Origin: an uncultured Granulosicoccus sp.
GTDB lineage: Bacteria; Pseudomonadota; Gammaproteobacteria; Granulosicoccales; Granulosicoccaceae
DNA: 64,000 nt
Reading direction: 5' to 3'
Assembly (NCBI GenBank): GCA_937991945.1
Contig: CALKLO010000050.1
Location: forward strand, 1-64,000
In this document: in pieces, positions 55,142 to 64,000 of the stretch
How positions within the stretch are numbered: position 1 is the stretch's first letter
Layout: each line of letters starts with the position of its first letter
Translations under genes and position numbers: made by a program
The notes under the pieces: model-generated
The model's input: only the letters and a program-made list of their open reading frames with translations
Databases searched by the model: none
What the model was told of the DNA's origin: nothing

Positions 55142-57565
55142 TTACTTGCCGCGGTTGAATAAAATCTCGTAGACGTCGTCATAGTGCCCTGCGTGGTGAA
55201 TTTTCAAGCCAGCAACAATATGCTTGGGTAGTTCAGAAACATCACGCTTGTTACCTTCAGGCAAAATAATCTCTTTAACACCGATTCGTCTGGCTGCGAT
55301 GAGTTTTTCGCGCACGCCGCCGACAGGTAAAACTTCGCCTGTCAGGGTTATTTCACCAGTCATCGCGAACGATTTTTTAATCGGCTTTTTCAATGCAAGT
55401 GAGAGCAGGGCACTGGTCATACTAATTCCTGCGCTGGGTCCATCTTTAGGTGTTGCACCTTCCGGTACGTGTAAGTGCAGGCTATGACTCATGAACCAAT
55501 CATCTTTCACACCGTAGCGATCACTATTTGTTGTTACAAAGCTATGAGCGATTTGTGCTGATTCGGTCATGACCTTGCCTAGTTGTCCCGTGAGTTTTAA
55601 CCCGCGATCTCGGGCATGTACCTGAGTGGCTTCAATAGGTAACGTTGCGCCACCCATGGCTGTCCAAGCAAGGCCGGTAACAACGCCAATACCGCCCAGT
55701 TGTTTCTCAACACGAAACGGTGGTTCGCCCACGAATTCGACCAAATTACGATTGCTAATGCTTACCGAGCGAGTTTTGCCCAATAGTTTTACGACAGATT
55801 TTCGAAGTATGCGATGCAGTAATTTTTCTAAGCTTCGTACACCAGCTTCTCGCGCGTAACCATCAATCAGTGCTTTGATGGCAGAGTCTGATATTTTTAC
55901 CTGACTCGGTTTTACGTTGTTGCGCTCAAGAAGTTTTGGCCATAAATGCTTCTTGGCGATGTCTAGCTTTTCGCTGGCAATGTAGCCGCCAAGACGGATA
56001 GCGTCCATGCGATCCAGCAGAGGACGCGGAATGGTATCGAGTTGGTTGGCGGTGCAAACAAATAGTACTTTGGACAGATCAACACGTAAATCCAGGTAGT
56101 GATCTAAAAATTCACCGTTTTGTTCAGGGTCGAGTACTTCGAGCATTGCAGACGCAGGATCGCCTTGATGGGAGCTGCCCATCTTGTCAATTTCATCGAG
56201 CATAATGACAGGGTTAGATACATCGACTTCTTTCAATGCTTGAACGAGTTTGCCGGGCATCGCGCCGATATAAGTACGTCGGTGACCTTTAATTTCGGCT
56301 TCATCACGCATACCGCCCACACTGAAGCGATAAAATTTTCTACCCAAGCATTCCGCAATAGATTTACCAATGGATGTCTTGCCGACTCCAGGTGGGCCCA
56401 CAAAAAGCAGAATCGAACCGCTTATTTCTCCGCGATAAGCGCCCATTGCAAGAAATTCAACAATGCGCTCTTTGATATCTTCTAGGCCGCTGTGGTCACG
56501 ATTGAGGACCGTGCGAGCGTTCCTTAAAGACAGCTTGTCTTTAGAGTATTTACCCCAAGGGACAGCACTCAACCAGTCGACATAGTTGCGCGTAACCCCG
56601 TACTCTGGAGAGCCAGTTTCAAGTACCGACATTTTGCCAAGCTCTTCATCAAAACGCTTCTGAACATGTTCAGGAGGAAGACGCTTTTCCATGCGAGTGC
56701 GAAATTCGTCGATGTCTGATGTGCGATCATCCTTGGCGATGCCTAATTCGCGCTGGATGACTTTAAGCTCTTCACGAAGGAAGAATTCACGCTGGTGCTT
56801 AGACATTTTTTGTTCTACTTCAGAGCGAATTTCTGCTTGAAGTCGCGCAACTTCTAATTCTTTATGCAGCAGTATAAGCACACGTTCCATGCGTTTTTGC
56901 AGAGAAACGGTATCCAATATTTGCTGTAGGTCAGGTCCCGGAGCTGTAGTAATAGCCGCTGCAAAGTCAGCTAATGGGGATGGATCATTCAAATTGAAGT
57001 GGTTTAAAAAATTCTTCAACTCTTCATTGTATAAAGGGTTTAACGGAATGAGTTCTTTTATCGACTGAATCAGAGCCATGGCGTACGCTTTTATTTCAGG
57101 CGTATTCTTAGAGCGTTCGGACGGGTAGGACACGTTTGCCGAGAATGGCGCTTTTTTGCTCAACCAATCGTCAATTCTAAATCGCTGCATGCCTTGCGCA
57201 ATGAACTGAATTTTGCCATTCCCTCTGACAACATTGTGCAGGCGAACCACGCACCCGGTATCAGCGAAATCGTTAGGCGTGGCACCGGCTTTTTGATCTT
57301 GATCACCGGCGTAGCATAAGCCGAGAAAGTGATGATCCATTTTCGCCAACCGTGAAAATGTTTCTTCCCACGGTTTTTCATCGATGACCAGCGGTTGTAC
57401 TTGTGCTGGAAAGAAAGGGCGTTCAAATATGGGCAACAGTAGCAACTTGCTCGGCAGACTCTGCTCGGGCAAGACCAAACCAGTGCTGGATGAAGTTTGC
57501 CCATCGGTTGAATCCGTATCATCAGAATCCAAAACTACGGGGTCTTCACGTTTCTTTGCGGCCAT
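55142..57565 (-). CDS. lon: ATP-dependent protease Lon
   Basis: Lon is the cytosolic AAA+ serine protease that degrades misfolded and regulatory proteins. The 807-residue protein has the LON substrate domain (about residues 35-230), a coiled coil (EQKMSKHQREFFLREELKVI), Walker A LFVGPPGVGKTSIGKSI (near residue 390) and Walker B NPVIMLDEIDKMG. The protease domain has catalytic Ser in PKDGPSAGISM (near residue 708) and the partner Lys in VREKLIAARR. An acidic N-terminal lead (VLDSDDTDSTD) is unusual but short. A possible RpoH promoter lies upstream. Confidence 0.97.
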   Translation of the reverse strand: MAAKKREDPVVLDSDDTDSTDGQTSSSTGLVLPEQSLPSKLLLLPIFERPFFPAQVQPLVIDEKPWEETFSRLAKMDHHFLGLCYAGDQDQKAGATPNDFADTGCVVRLHNVVRGNGKIQFIAQGMQRFRIDDWLSKKAPFSANVSYPSERSKNTPEIKAYAMALIQSIKELIPLNPLYNEELKNFLNHFNLNDPSPLADFAAAITTAPGPDLQQILDTVSLQKRMERVLILLHKELEVARLQAEIRSEVEQKMSKHQREFFLREELKVIQRELGIAKDDRTSDIDEFRTRMEKRLPPEHVQKRFDEELGKMSVLETGSPEYGVTRNYVDWLSAVPWGKYSKDKLSLRNARTVLNRDHSGLEDIKERIVEFLAMGAYRGEISGSILLFVGPPGVGKTSIGKSIAECLGRKFYRFSVGGMRDEAEIKGHRRTYIGAMPGKLVQALKEVDVSNPVIMLDEIDKMGSSHQGDPASAMLEVLDPEQNGEFLDHYLDLRVDLSKVLFVCTANQLDTIPRPLLDRMDAIRLGGYIASEKLDIAKKHLWPKLLERNNVKPSQVKISDSAIKALIDGYAREAGVRSLEKLLHRILRKSVVKLLGKTRSVSISNRNLVEFVGEPPFRVEKQLGGIGVVTGLAWTAMGGATLPIEATQVHARDRGLKLTGQLGKVMTESAQIAHSFVTTNSDRYGVKDDWFMSHSLHLHVPEGATPKDGPSAGISMTSALLSLALKKPIKKSFAMTGEITLTGEVLPVGGVREKLIAARRIGVKEIILPEGNKRDVSELPKHIVAGLKIHHAGHYDDVYEILFNRGK

Positions 57566-57703
57566 AAAATGTCTTATTTCTGAAGTTGTTCGATTCTTTC
57601 TCGTAAGAGGAGAGCTGCGAGCTAACTCAAAGCTATGGGTTAGCGTCGGCGGTAAATAACTCTACCACCCAAGACAGAATCGGATTTGGTACGAAATGGG
57701 AAC

Positions 57704-57729
57704 ATATGCCATGCTGAGACAATTTCAAG
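57704..57729 (-). promoter_or_regulatory. possible RpoH (sigma-32) promoter for lon
   Basis: On the minus strand CTTGAAA (57729-57723) is followed after 11 bases by TGGCATAT (57711-57704), a full -35 match with a partial match to CCCCATNT. lon is a classical heat-shock gene. The leader to the ATG would be about 130 bases. Confidence 0.42.
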
Positions 57730-57830
57730 TTGCACACTTAAAAAGGCTATCGGCCAACGCGGCTGGGGCTGATTGAGTAACCTAGTTACAGATTACGTAT
57801 TGGTACGTCAAACCGCCGAATTTAGCCTGT

Positions 57831-59837
57831 TTAGTCGTCTGAGAGCATGTCCATTAACCCTTTGAGGGCATCTTTACCGGTAGCTCTTTGTTGTTCAGCC
57901 GAGGTTGAATCGAGCTCGCCCAAGAAAACAATGTCATCACTGGGTATGTCGTCTAGAAATCGACTGGCCTCGCACGCTGAGGTTTCCCCGAATTGCTGAC
58001 GGGCGCGAGAGCGGGTAAATGTCAGGGTGTGTCTCGCTCGAGTCATACCTACATAAGCTAATCGACGCTCTTCTTCGATGCCGTCTTCTTCGACACTGTT
58101 CTTGTGAGGCAGTAAATTCTCTTCCATGCCCACCATGAATACATGTGGGAACTCCAGCCCTTTAGCCGAATGCAGGGTCATCATCTGGACTTGGTTATCT
58201 TCATTTTCGTCGGCTTGCCTGGATAACATATCGTGTAGGCAGAGCGAGCGAACGACTTCTGCTAAAGGTTGGTCCTTTTGATCGTCATCGGTTAGGAGGC
58301 GCGAAATCCAAGCCAATAACTCGTGCATGTTTTCTATTGCGCGTTTGGCTTTGGGTGGGGATTCGAATTGCTTTTCGATCCAATCCTCGTAATCAATGTC
58401 TTCAAAAACTCCTTTGACAACCGCAAGCGTGTCACCGCGTTCAGCATTGTCAGCTGTCAGCGTTAGCCAATTAGCAAATCGTTGCAGGCGATGAAGCGCA
58501 CGGCCACTGATGACCGATTCCAAGCCGACGTCATGACAGGCAGCGAACAGGCTAATACGACGATTACTCGCGTGACCACCGAGCTTGGCGAGAGTGGTGG
58601 GGCCTATTTCACGGCGAGGGGTATTGATACAGCGAAGAAACGCGGTGTCGTCATCAGGGTTAACCATCAACTTGAGGTATGCCAGCATGTCCTTAATTTC
58701 GATTTTGTCGAAAAACGAGCTGCCACCACTGATGGTGTAAGGGATTTTCTTCTCTCTCAGTGCTTGTTCAAATGCCCGTGATTGGAAATTACTGCGATAC
58801 AGAATGGCAAAGTCACTCCACGGCGTATTTTTTTGAAAATGCCGGGTCATGATCTCAGCCGACACCCATTCAGCTTCATCCAGTGTGTGCTTACACACTG
58901 AGACTCGCAGCATGTCACCGATGCCCAGATCGCTCCACAGCTTTTTTTCAAACTCGTGAGGGTTGTGGCTGATGACCGCATTAGCACAACGCAAGATACG
59001 TTGACTGGAGCGGTAGTTTTGCTCCAGTTTTATGACGCGCAAATTAGGATAGTCGACCTTCAGAGCCATTAGGTTCTCAGGACGTGCGCCACGCCAAGAG
59101 TAGATAGATTGATCGTCATCGCCCACAGCGGTAAACGCTCCGAACTTATCGACAAGCAGCCTAACCAGTTCGTACTGAGCCGCATTGGTATCCTGATACT
59201 CATCGACCAGTAAGTGACGTACTTTCCCACGCCATTTGTCACGGATATCGGTGTGATCGCGGAGTAACTTCACTGGCAAGCTAATCAGATCATCAAAATC
59301 GACTGAATTACACGCCCGTAGCAGCTCGGTGTACCGGGCGTACAGCAAAGCTGACACTCTGTCAGCATCATCAGCCGCTGTGGAGAGAGCTTGTGGTGGT
59401 TCGATAAAATCGTTTTTCCATTGGGAAATCCGATTTTGTAGGACACGCTCTTCAATGCTGCTGTTGCCCTCTCGAATGAGTTCTCGTAAGGCCGACAGGG
59501 AATCGCCTTGATCTAGAATTGTGAAACCCTTGCGAAGACCGATGGCTTCGCCGTCTTTATGCAACATATCCATGCCGAGGCGATGGAACGTGGCAATGGT
59601 CAAACCGCGCATCTGTTTGTTGTTCAGCTGCTTCTTAAGACGCTCACGCATCTCGTTGGAGGCTTTGTTGGTGAACGTTACGGCAATGATCGAGCTAGGC
59701 GCATATTGCTGTTTCTCGATCAACCACGCAATTTTCTTCGTGATGACGCCAGTCTTGCCACTGCCGGCACCTGCAAGCACGAGCAGGGGGGATTCAAAGT
59801 GCTTGACGGCGGCGAGTTGTTGAGGGTTCAGACCCAT
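57831..59837 (-). CDS. rep: ATP-dependent DNA helicase Rep
   Basis: Rep is the 3'-5' superfamily 1A helicase that clears proteins ahead of the replication fork. The 668-residue protein has motif I LVLAGAGSGKT (residues about 20-30), Ia VTFTNKASNEMRERL, II LLVDEYQDTN, III AVGDDDQSIYSWRGA, IV LEQNYRSSQRIL and VI AYVGMTRARHTLTF. The short C-terminus distinguishes it from the longer UvrD. It is divergent from the IMPase-family gene. The 265 bp downstream carry the lon promoter region. Confidence 0.95.
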   Translation of the reverse strand: MGLNPQQLAAVKHFESPLLVLAGAGSGKTGVITKKIAWLIEKQQYAPSSIIAVTFTNKASNEMRERLKKQLNNKQMRGLTIATFHRLGMDMLHKDGEAIGLRKGFTILDQGDSLSALRELIREGNSSIEERVLQNRISQWKNDFIEPPQALSTAADDADRVSALLYARYTELLRACNSVDFDDLISLPVKLLRDHTDIRDKWRGKVRHLLVDEYQDTNAAQYELVRLLVDKFGAFTAVGDDDQSIYSWRGARPENLMALKVDYPNLRVIKLEQNYRSSQRILRCANAVISHNPHEFEKKLWSDLGIGDMLRVSVCKHTLDEAEWVSAEIMTRHFQKNTPWSDFAILYRSNFQSRAFEQALREKKIPYTISGGSSFFDKIEIKDMLAYLKLMVNPDDDTAFLRCINTPRREIGPTTLAKLGGHASNRRISLFAACHDVGLESVISGRALHRLQRFANWLTLTADNAERGDTLAVVKGVFEDIDYEDWIEKQFESPPKAKRAIENMHELLAWISRLLTDDDQKDQPLAEVVRSLCLHDMLSRQADENEDNQVQMMTLHSAKGLEFPHVFMVGMEENLLPHKNSVEEDGIEEERRLAYVGMTRARHTLTFTRSRARQQFGETSACEASRFLDDIPSDDIVFLGELDSTSAEQQRATGKDALKGLMDMLSDD

Positions 59838-59955
59838 GTGGTGTTTGTGGTCATGCTATGGGCGGGAGGCAAGTCTACTGATTTCTACGAGGAATGTTCA
59901 GTCTTGACAAGCAATCATTTATTTTGTCGAATTCGCGCCGAGCGGCGAGGGCACG

Positions 59956-59961
59956 TATACT
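59956..59961 (+). promoter_or_regulatory. probable -10 box of the IMPase-family gene
   Basis: TATACT (59956-59961) lies 35 bp before the TTG start at 59996, with only a weak TTCGCG -35 at 18 bases. Its position inside the longer track ORF supports the downstream start. Confidence 0.4.
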
Positions 59962-59995
59962 AGCCCCTGAATATTTTGCTTTTGTTGGAGACGTT

Positions 59996-60817
59996 TTGAA
60001 TCCTGATCTGCTAGTGGCGCGAACAGCCGCTGAAGAGGCCGCCAGTGCCGCCGAGTCCCTCATTAAGGATTTCCAGCAACAGGGAAATTGGAGCGTGACG
60101 TTGAAGCAGGACGCATCGCCTGTGACCGAGGTGGATGTTGCAGCCGAACGTTGCATAAAGGAAATACTGACAAAAGCGTTGCCGCAGGCGGCGTTTTTCG
60201 GCGAAGAGACTGGCAAGGCTTCCGGTAGCGACTCATCGTCTGCCGCCTGTCGCTGGTTAGTTGATCCCATTGACGGTACCAAGAGCTTCATTCGAGGCAT
60301 GCGTTACTTTTCAACGCAAATTGCCCTAGAAGTCGATGACACCTTGACCATTGGTGTGTCCAACGCCCCAGGCTACGGTGAGAAGCTTGTGGCGGTCGCT
60401 GGAGAAGGTGTTTGGCTCAACGGCGTCGCAGTCACCTGCAGTGATGTTGAGAACGTCAAAGATGCGTTTCTATCATCGGGTAATTTAACGAGTTTGGCTT
60501 CGGATGCCGAAAGTTGGCAGCGTTACGGCGCCATCGTGAGTCAAGCGCGTCGGGTTAGAGGTTACGGTGATTTTTGCCACTACCATCAGCTGTGTTGTGG
60601 ACAAACGGATTTGATCATCGAATCTGACGTCAATATCTTGGATATTGCGGCGCTCAGTGTGGGTGTTCGAGCTGCGGGTGGAATCATTACCGATCTTGCC
60701 GGCAATGCCATTGATGAAAATACGACATCGGTACTGGCTGCTTGCACCGTGGCTTTGCATTCCCAAGCTCTGGCGCTGTTAGGGGTCTCAGCTTGCTCGG
60801 ATCAAGGCGCGTCCTGA
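59996..60817 (+). CDS. inositol monophosphatase-family phosphatase, HisN-like
   Basis: The protein carries the lithium-sensitive phosphatase motifs: metal ligands in FFGEETG and WLVDPIDGTKSFIRGM, and a C-terminal NILDIAALSVGVRAAGG. The pattern DPIDGTKSFI followed by FSTQIAL and GVWLNG is closest in my memory to histidinol-phosphate phosphatase HisN; inositol-phosphatase or CysQ activity is possible. I prefer TTG at 59996 (273 aa), with GGAG five bases upstream and a -10 box just before; the track start at 59894 precedes that promoter. It lies 1 bp before the cyclase gene start, so the two are probably co-transcribed. Confidence 0.82.
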   Translation: MNPDLLVARTAAEEAASAAESLIKDFQQQGNWSVTLKQDASPVTEVDVAAERCIKEILTKALPQAAFFGEETGKASGSDSSSAACRWLVDPIDGTKSFIRGMRYFSTQIALEVDDTLTIGVSNAPGYGEKLVAVAGEGVWLNGVAVTCSDVENVKDAFLSSGNLTSLASDAESWQRYGAIVSQARRVRGYGDFCHYHQLCCGQTDLIIESDVNILDIAALSVGVRAAGGIITDLAGNAIDENTTSVLAACTVALHSQALALLGVSACSDQGAS

Positions 60818-60818
60818 A

Positions 60819-62099
60819 TTGAAACTCCCTTACTACAACGCCAGCCGGCGCAGCATCACGTTTACGCTATTTCTGTGGCTGATTCTGCTTTTACTCGTGT
60901 TTACCGGTCTGGGCGTGTTTCGGTTGTATTTTGATTTCGACTGGGTCGGCGATGCCAGCGAGTCAGGGCAGTTTTTCTCACTCAAAATACGAGGTGGGCA
61001 GTCATTAAATCTGTTTGATTCTGATCCCTTTGGCAGAGTTTTTTGGTTCAGCCAGTTAGCGTTAGTGGTGCTGGCCATTGTCATGCCTATGTTTCGACTT
61101 GTCGGGGGCAGTGTGTTGGCTGTGCTCGCAGCAATTGGCATCACCATGCTGCATTACAAATTTGCCGATCCGGTTCCCAGTATTCCGCTCGAATTTGAAT
61201 TGCTCATCGTCGCTGTGTTATTCGCTGTGTACGTGTTGCTCAATTACATCGCAGAAGTTCGCGATCGCAAACGTGTTAATCAGTTACTCAGCCAATATAT
61301 TCCTGAAGAACTGGCTAATGAATATCGTCGTGATCCGCAAATATTAGAACTGCGCGGTGAAGAAAGAAATATCAGCGTGTTGTTTTGCGATATTGTCGGA
61401 TTCTCCGCCATCAGCGAGCAATTGGAACCTCAACAATTAGCGCAGTGGTTAAACCTGTTTTTTGCGCATGTGAGCCGCATAGTGGTGCGTTACCGCGGGT
61501 CAATAGACAAGTATATGGGTGATAGCGTGATGGCTGTGTGGGGTGCTCCTGCTCGCAGTGAGTCGCATGCCTATGATGCTTTGTGCGCAGCCCTGGATAT
61601 TCACGCTGAAATTGAAAGCTTGAACCGTAAATGTTTAGAGCAAAAACTACCCACGGTGAATATCGGCATTGGAATCAGTACCGGTCCAGCTATGGTAGGG
61701 CCGTTGGGGTCTGAGTACCGCATGGATTACACCGTTGTCGGTGACACGGTAAATGTGGCTCAACGTCTTGAAGAGCAAACTCGTAAATATCAGGTTGCGG
61801 TCATTGTTAGCGATAAAACCGCTGAGGCTTTGCCTGACATGATGTTTCGTGAGTTGGATACAGTGACGGTTAAAGGTCGTAAGCAAACTGTCACTATGTA
61901 TGAGCCTTTAGGGGCTGAAGAGCAAATGAACGACATCGTTCTGAATTGGCTAAAAATGCATAAAAAAGCGATGCAGGCCAGTAAGGTGGGTGAATGGGAT
62001 TTAGCGGCAGAGTTATTTTCTGAGCTACGCGATAATTGGGGCCCGGCGGGTATGTACGATTTGTACTTACGAGGCATTGAACAGGCTCGCAAACTTTAG
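60819..62099 (+). CDS. membrane-anchored class III adenylate/guanylate cyclase
   Basis: The N-terminal third has four hydrophobic segments (about residues 13-37, 76-93, 95-112 and 128-147). A linker like that of CHASE2-linked cyclases (LLSQYIPEELANEYRRDP) follows. The cyclase homology domain (about 183-360) has VLFCDIVGFSAISEQ with a metal Asp, KYMGDSVMAVWGAP with the second, and TVVGDTVNVAQRLEEQ in the substrate region. The family makes cAMP or, less often, cGMP. No CHASE2 sensor is visible, so the sensing part looks reduced. The start is TTG with AAGG 11 bases upstream. Confidence 0.87.
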   Translation: MKLPYYNASRRSITFTLFLWLILLLLVFTGLGVFRLYFDFDWVGDASESGQFFSLKIRGGQSLNLFDSDPFGRVFWFSQLALVVLAIVMPMFRLVGGSVLAVLAAIGITMLHYKFADPVPSIPLEFELLIVAVLFAVYVLLNYIAEVRDRKRVNQLLSQYIPEELANEYRRDPQILELRGEERNISVLFCDIVGFSAISEQLEPQQLAQWLNLFFAHVSRIVVRYRGSIDKYMGDSVMAVWGAPARSESHAYDALCAALDIHAEIESLNRKCLEQKLPTVNIGIGISTGPAMVGPLGSEYRMDYTVVGDTVNVAQRLEEQTRKYQVAVIVSDKTAEALPDMMFRELDTVTVKGRKQTVTMYEPLGAEEQMNDIVLNWLKMHKKAMQASKVGEWDLAAELFSELRDNWGPAGMYDLYLRGIEQARKL

Positions 62100-62109
62100 G
62101 GTAGGGGCT

Positions 62110-62829
62110 TTAGTCGGATTCCGTTGTTTGCTCAGACACCCAATGTTGACCGTCAAAATGTTCTTGCGGCCGGTAGTCTGTTTTGTATTGCATTTTTTGA
62201 CACCCATCTACCCAATAGCCTAAGTATAAATAGTCAATATTCATCGATTGGCAGAGTTCAATTTGCTGCAAAATGCAGAAACGCCCAAGTCCGCGACTAG
62301 CATGCTCAGGGTCGAAAAACGTATAGACAGCTGACAGACCTTCAGGTGTCGCATCAGTGACAGCAATAGCGATCAGTTCACCGTTTAAGCGGGCTTCAAC
62401 AAATATAGCCTCGCCCCATGGGTTCAATAAAAACCGCTTAAAATCTTCAGGCTCAGGATTGTCCATCCCTCCGTCATGGTGCCGAGCAGAGAGGTAGCGT
62501 GAGTACAGTTGAAAGTATTCATCTGTGTATTCAGCGGATGTAAATTTAACGCTTAGATCGGCATTTTGCGCCAAGTTTCGTCTGTCAGTTCGACGGCTTT
62601 TAAATTCGTTGCAACGGATGCGAACAGGAACGCAGGCTGAGCAGTCCATGCAACCTGGCCGATAGACGTACTCGCCCGAGCGTCTAAAACCGCGCTTAAT
62701 TAGCTGGTTGTAAATTGCTTTTGGATTAGGGTGGTGCGGGTCTGCATAGATGTTGACAGCTTCCTTGTTTTCCAGATAGCTGCACGGTGTTACCGAACCT
62801 TGATACAGTTTTATTCGCTGTTGTGACAT
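62110..62829 (-). CDS. bpt: aspartate/glutamate leucyltransferase Bpt (arginyltransferase-like)
   Basis: Bpt attaches leucine from Leu-tRNA to proteins with N-terminal Asp or Glu, marking them for ClpS/ClpAP degradation. The 239-residue protein has the N-terminal Cys cluster (PCSYL, RPGCMDCSACVPVRI) and the GNAT-like end DYLYLGYWVDGCQKMQYKTDYRPQE, all typical. It is the prokaryotic ATE1-like form. The clpA/infA/aat neighbours often seen with it are not here; sbcB lies upstream on the same strand, 38 bp away. Confidence 0.93.
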   Translation of the reverse strand: MSQQRIKLYQGSVTPCSYLENKEAVNIYADPHHPNPKAIYNQLIKRGFRRSGEYVYRPGCMDCSACVPVRIRCNEFKSRRTDRRNLAQNADLSVKFTSAEYTDEYFQLYSRYLSARHHDGGMDNPEPEDFKRFLLNPWGEAIFVEARLNGELIAIAVTDATPEGLSAVYTFFDPEHASRGLGRFCILQQIELCQSMNIDYLYLGYWVDGCQKMQYKTDYRPQEHFDGQHWVSEQTTESD

Positions 62830-62867
62830 TTATAGAATGTTAACAGAGCTATTGGCAAAATCCTTAC

Positions 62868-64000
62868 TCAACAAATTCCAGCCTTGTCTTGCAAGTCTTT
62901 GCCATATTCAATCAGCGCTAAGCGAAGCTCGTTCTGATGGCTTTGCCATGCAGAATCATCGGCCATCAGAGCGTTGAATTCCTCAAAACATAGCCAAGGG
63001 GCGGTTGAATCGTTCAATCTTAATTGGCAGTGTTCTTGCCAATTTTTAGCATCATCTGTGTTCAGTTGATCAGGGTAGCTTCGCGCCATATATCGTCTGA
63101 CCAGTTCATCTAATCGCTTGTCATCGAAATGCCCACAATGCTTTGCGACAGTGGCAGAACCTGCGGGTTCGCTTTTGATCTGGCTTAAGCGCTGTTTATC
63201 CGCTTGGGAAAGAAAGTTGCCGGAATACAGTGTGCCGTCCACGTCTCTGTCTGCATCCTCTGGCCACTCACGCGTCATAGCGCTCACAATATTCGAGAGT
63301 ACCGATTCATCAAGCCATTCGTTAACTTCTGCGGCATGGCGTTTTATCGCCTGCACATCGACCTTAAGGCGTTCGATGTCCTGAGCTCTTAGTGTCGCTA
63401 GCGGTACTAAAACGGGGCATTTGTTTATCTGTATGGTGCGCAGACCCGGACGAGGAGCATCGCCTTCTTTACGTTCATCGTTAGTTGTAAATAGACGGCG
63501 TGCGATTTCATCAGAATCCAATCCGGCTAGGTAACGTGAGTCGACGCTTAGATCGAGCACTAGTGTGCTATTGGTGTTTTGAGGATGCCTAATCAAAGGC
63601 AATACGCCGCTGATGTGTTGCTGAGTCGCGGGGATCATGCCAGACACTTGTAAGCAAGCCTGTCTATCACGCGTATTGAGCATGTTGGAAACGTCTTGCT
63701 TGGAGCGGTTATTAAACGCATAGTCAAACAGACGAGGTTGTGACTGTTTGATTTTTTTAGCCATACCTAACGTGGCCCAGACATCTGACATTGCGTCGTG
63801 GGCATTTGCGTGTTCAATGTTGTTAGCAGCACTTAGGTGCTCGAGCCTATTGGTAGCGCTGCCATCGTCGTTAAAAGGCCATTGAATGCCATCGGGTCGT
63901 AGCGCACGAGTTAGGCGAACAATGTCGAGAAGGTCCCAGCGAGAGCAGCCATCCTTCCATTCTTGCTCGTATGAATCGAACAGATTTCGAAACAGGGTAT
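62868..64000 (-). CDS. sbcB: exodeoxyribonuclease I, C-terminal part (5' end cut by window edge)
   Basis: ExoI is the processive 3'-5' single-strand DNase of mismatch repair and recombination. The track begins the ORF at an internal Met (63791), but the frame is open to the right edge and reads RNLFDSYEQEWKDGCSRWD, DIVRLTRALRPDGIQWPF and EHANAHDAMSDVWATLGMA, which are ExoI exonuclease-domain features. About 377 residues are visible: the end of the DEDD exonuclease domain, the SH3-like domain and the C-terminal helical domain. The N-terminal catalytic part lies beyond 64000. bpt follows 38 bp downstream. Confidence 0.93.
   Translation of the reverse strand, partial: TLFRNLFDSYEQEWKDGCSRWDLLDIVRLTRALRPDGIQWPFNDDGSATNRLEHLSAANNIEHANAHDAMSDVWATLGMAKKIKQSQPRLFDYAFNNRSKQDVSNMLNTRDRQACLQVSGMIPATQQHISGVLPLIRHPQNTNSTLVLDLSVDSRYLAGLDSDEIARRLFTTNDERKEGDAPRPGLRTIQINKCPVLVPLATLRAQDIERLKVDVQAIKRHAAEVNEWLDESVLSNIVSAMTREWPEDADRDVDGTLYSGNFLSQADKQRLSQIKSEPAGSATVAKHCGHFDDKRLDELVRRYMARSYPDQLNTDDAKNWQEHCQLRLNDSTAPWLCFEEFNALMADDSAWQSHQNELRLALIEYGKDLQDKAGIC

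Noticed and set aside
55142-59837. Lon and Rep genes as a defence island
   Set aside because: Both are full-length housekeeping proteins and no restriction, toxin or nuclease genes accompany them.

Overview
The window reads as one contiguous stretch of core chromosome from a non-enteric, probably marine, gammaproteobacterium of moderate GC. Supporting signs are the gamma-type neighbourhoods hfq-hflX-hflK-hflC-DUF2065-hisZ-purA, rnr-rlmB, rpsF-rpsR-DUF2232-rplI-dnaB-alr, pepA-holC-valS divergent from lptF-lptG, and xerD-dsbC. An hrcA-grpE-dnaK-dnaJ cluster, HisZ and a methylmalonyl-type propionate operon argue against Enterobacterales. I cannot name the genus. I see no insertion sequence, prophage, integron, CRISPR array or recognisable defence island.

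Layout. 1-1514 (minus): the start of an MnmC-like FAD protein cut by the left edge, then ispG. 1657-6918 (plus): hrcA-grpE-dnaK-dnaJ, with an RpoH-like promoter before dnaK. 6925-15143 (minus): prpE-pccB-pccA-mce in one tightly overlapping operon, followed 8 bp later by ccmI and then a DMT permease whose stop codon lies inside a 12-bp tandem repeat. 15306-16136 (minus): an exported choice-of-anchor H-like protein. 16381-23054 (plus): hfq to purA. 23183-23267 (minus): tRNA-Leu(CAG). 23423-33067 (plus): rnr with a very long Lys/Ala tail, rlmB, the S6/S18/L9 cluster, dnaB and alr. 33117-38124: fdxA (minus), galU and an MFS permease (plus), then lemA-ygcG-TPM (minus). 38221-41128 (plus): yheS, a barrel-like outer-membrane protein and a DUF2970 protein. 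41207-46378 (minus): pepA, holC, a small unknown gene, valS. 46520-48774 (plus): lptF-lptG. 48826-49236 (minus): RDD protein. 49655-50134 (plus): histone H1-like protein. 50286-51539 (minus): moeA, back to back with xerD-dsbC-TPR-DUF3187 (51555-55136, plus). 55142-59837 (minus): lon and rep. 59996-62099 (plus): an IMPase-family phosphatase and a membrane adenylate/guanylate cyclase. 62110-64000 (minus): bpt and sbcB, the latter cut by the right edge.

Functional themes. Protein quality control is prominent (HrcA/GrpE/DnaK/DnaJ, HflKC, HflX, Lon, DsbC). So are replication, recombination and RNA metabolism (DnaB, HolC, Rep, XerD, ExoI, Hfq, RNase R, RlmB). Propionate is probably activated and carboxylated to methylmalonyl-CoA; the mutase is not in the window.

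No clear novel multi-gene system was found. The least ordinary items are the roughly 450-residue histone-like tail on RNase R, the separate KKKAAG-repeat nucleoid protein, a repeat-bearing N-terminal extension on DnaB, the 12-bp repeat with a TAA in successive units, and ccmI attached to a propionate operon. All calls are from sequence reading and remembered family features; no search was run.
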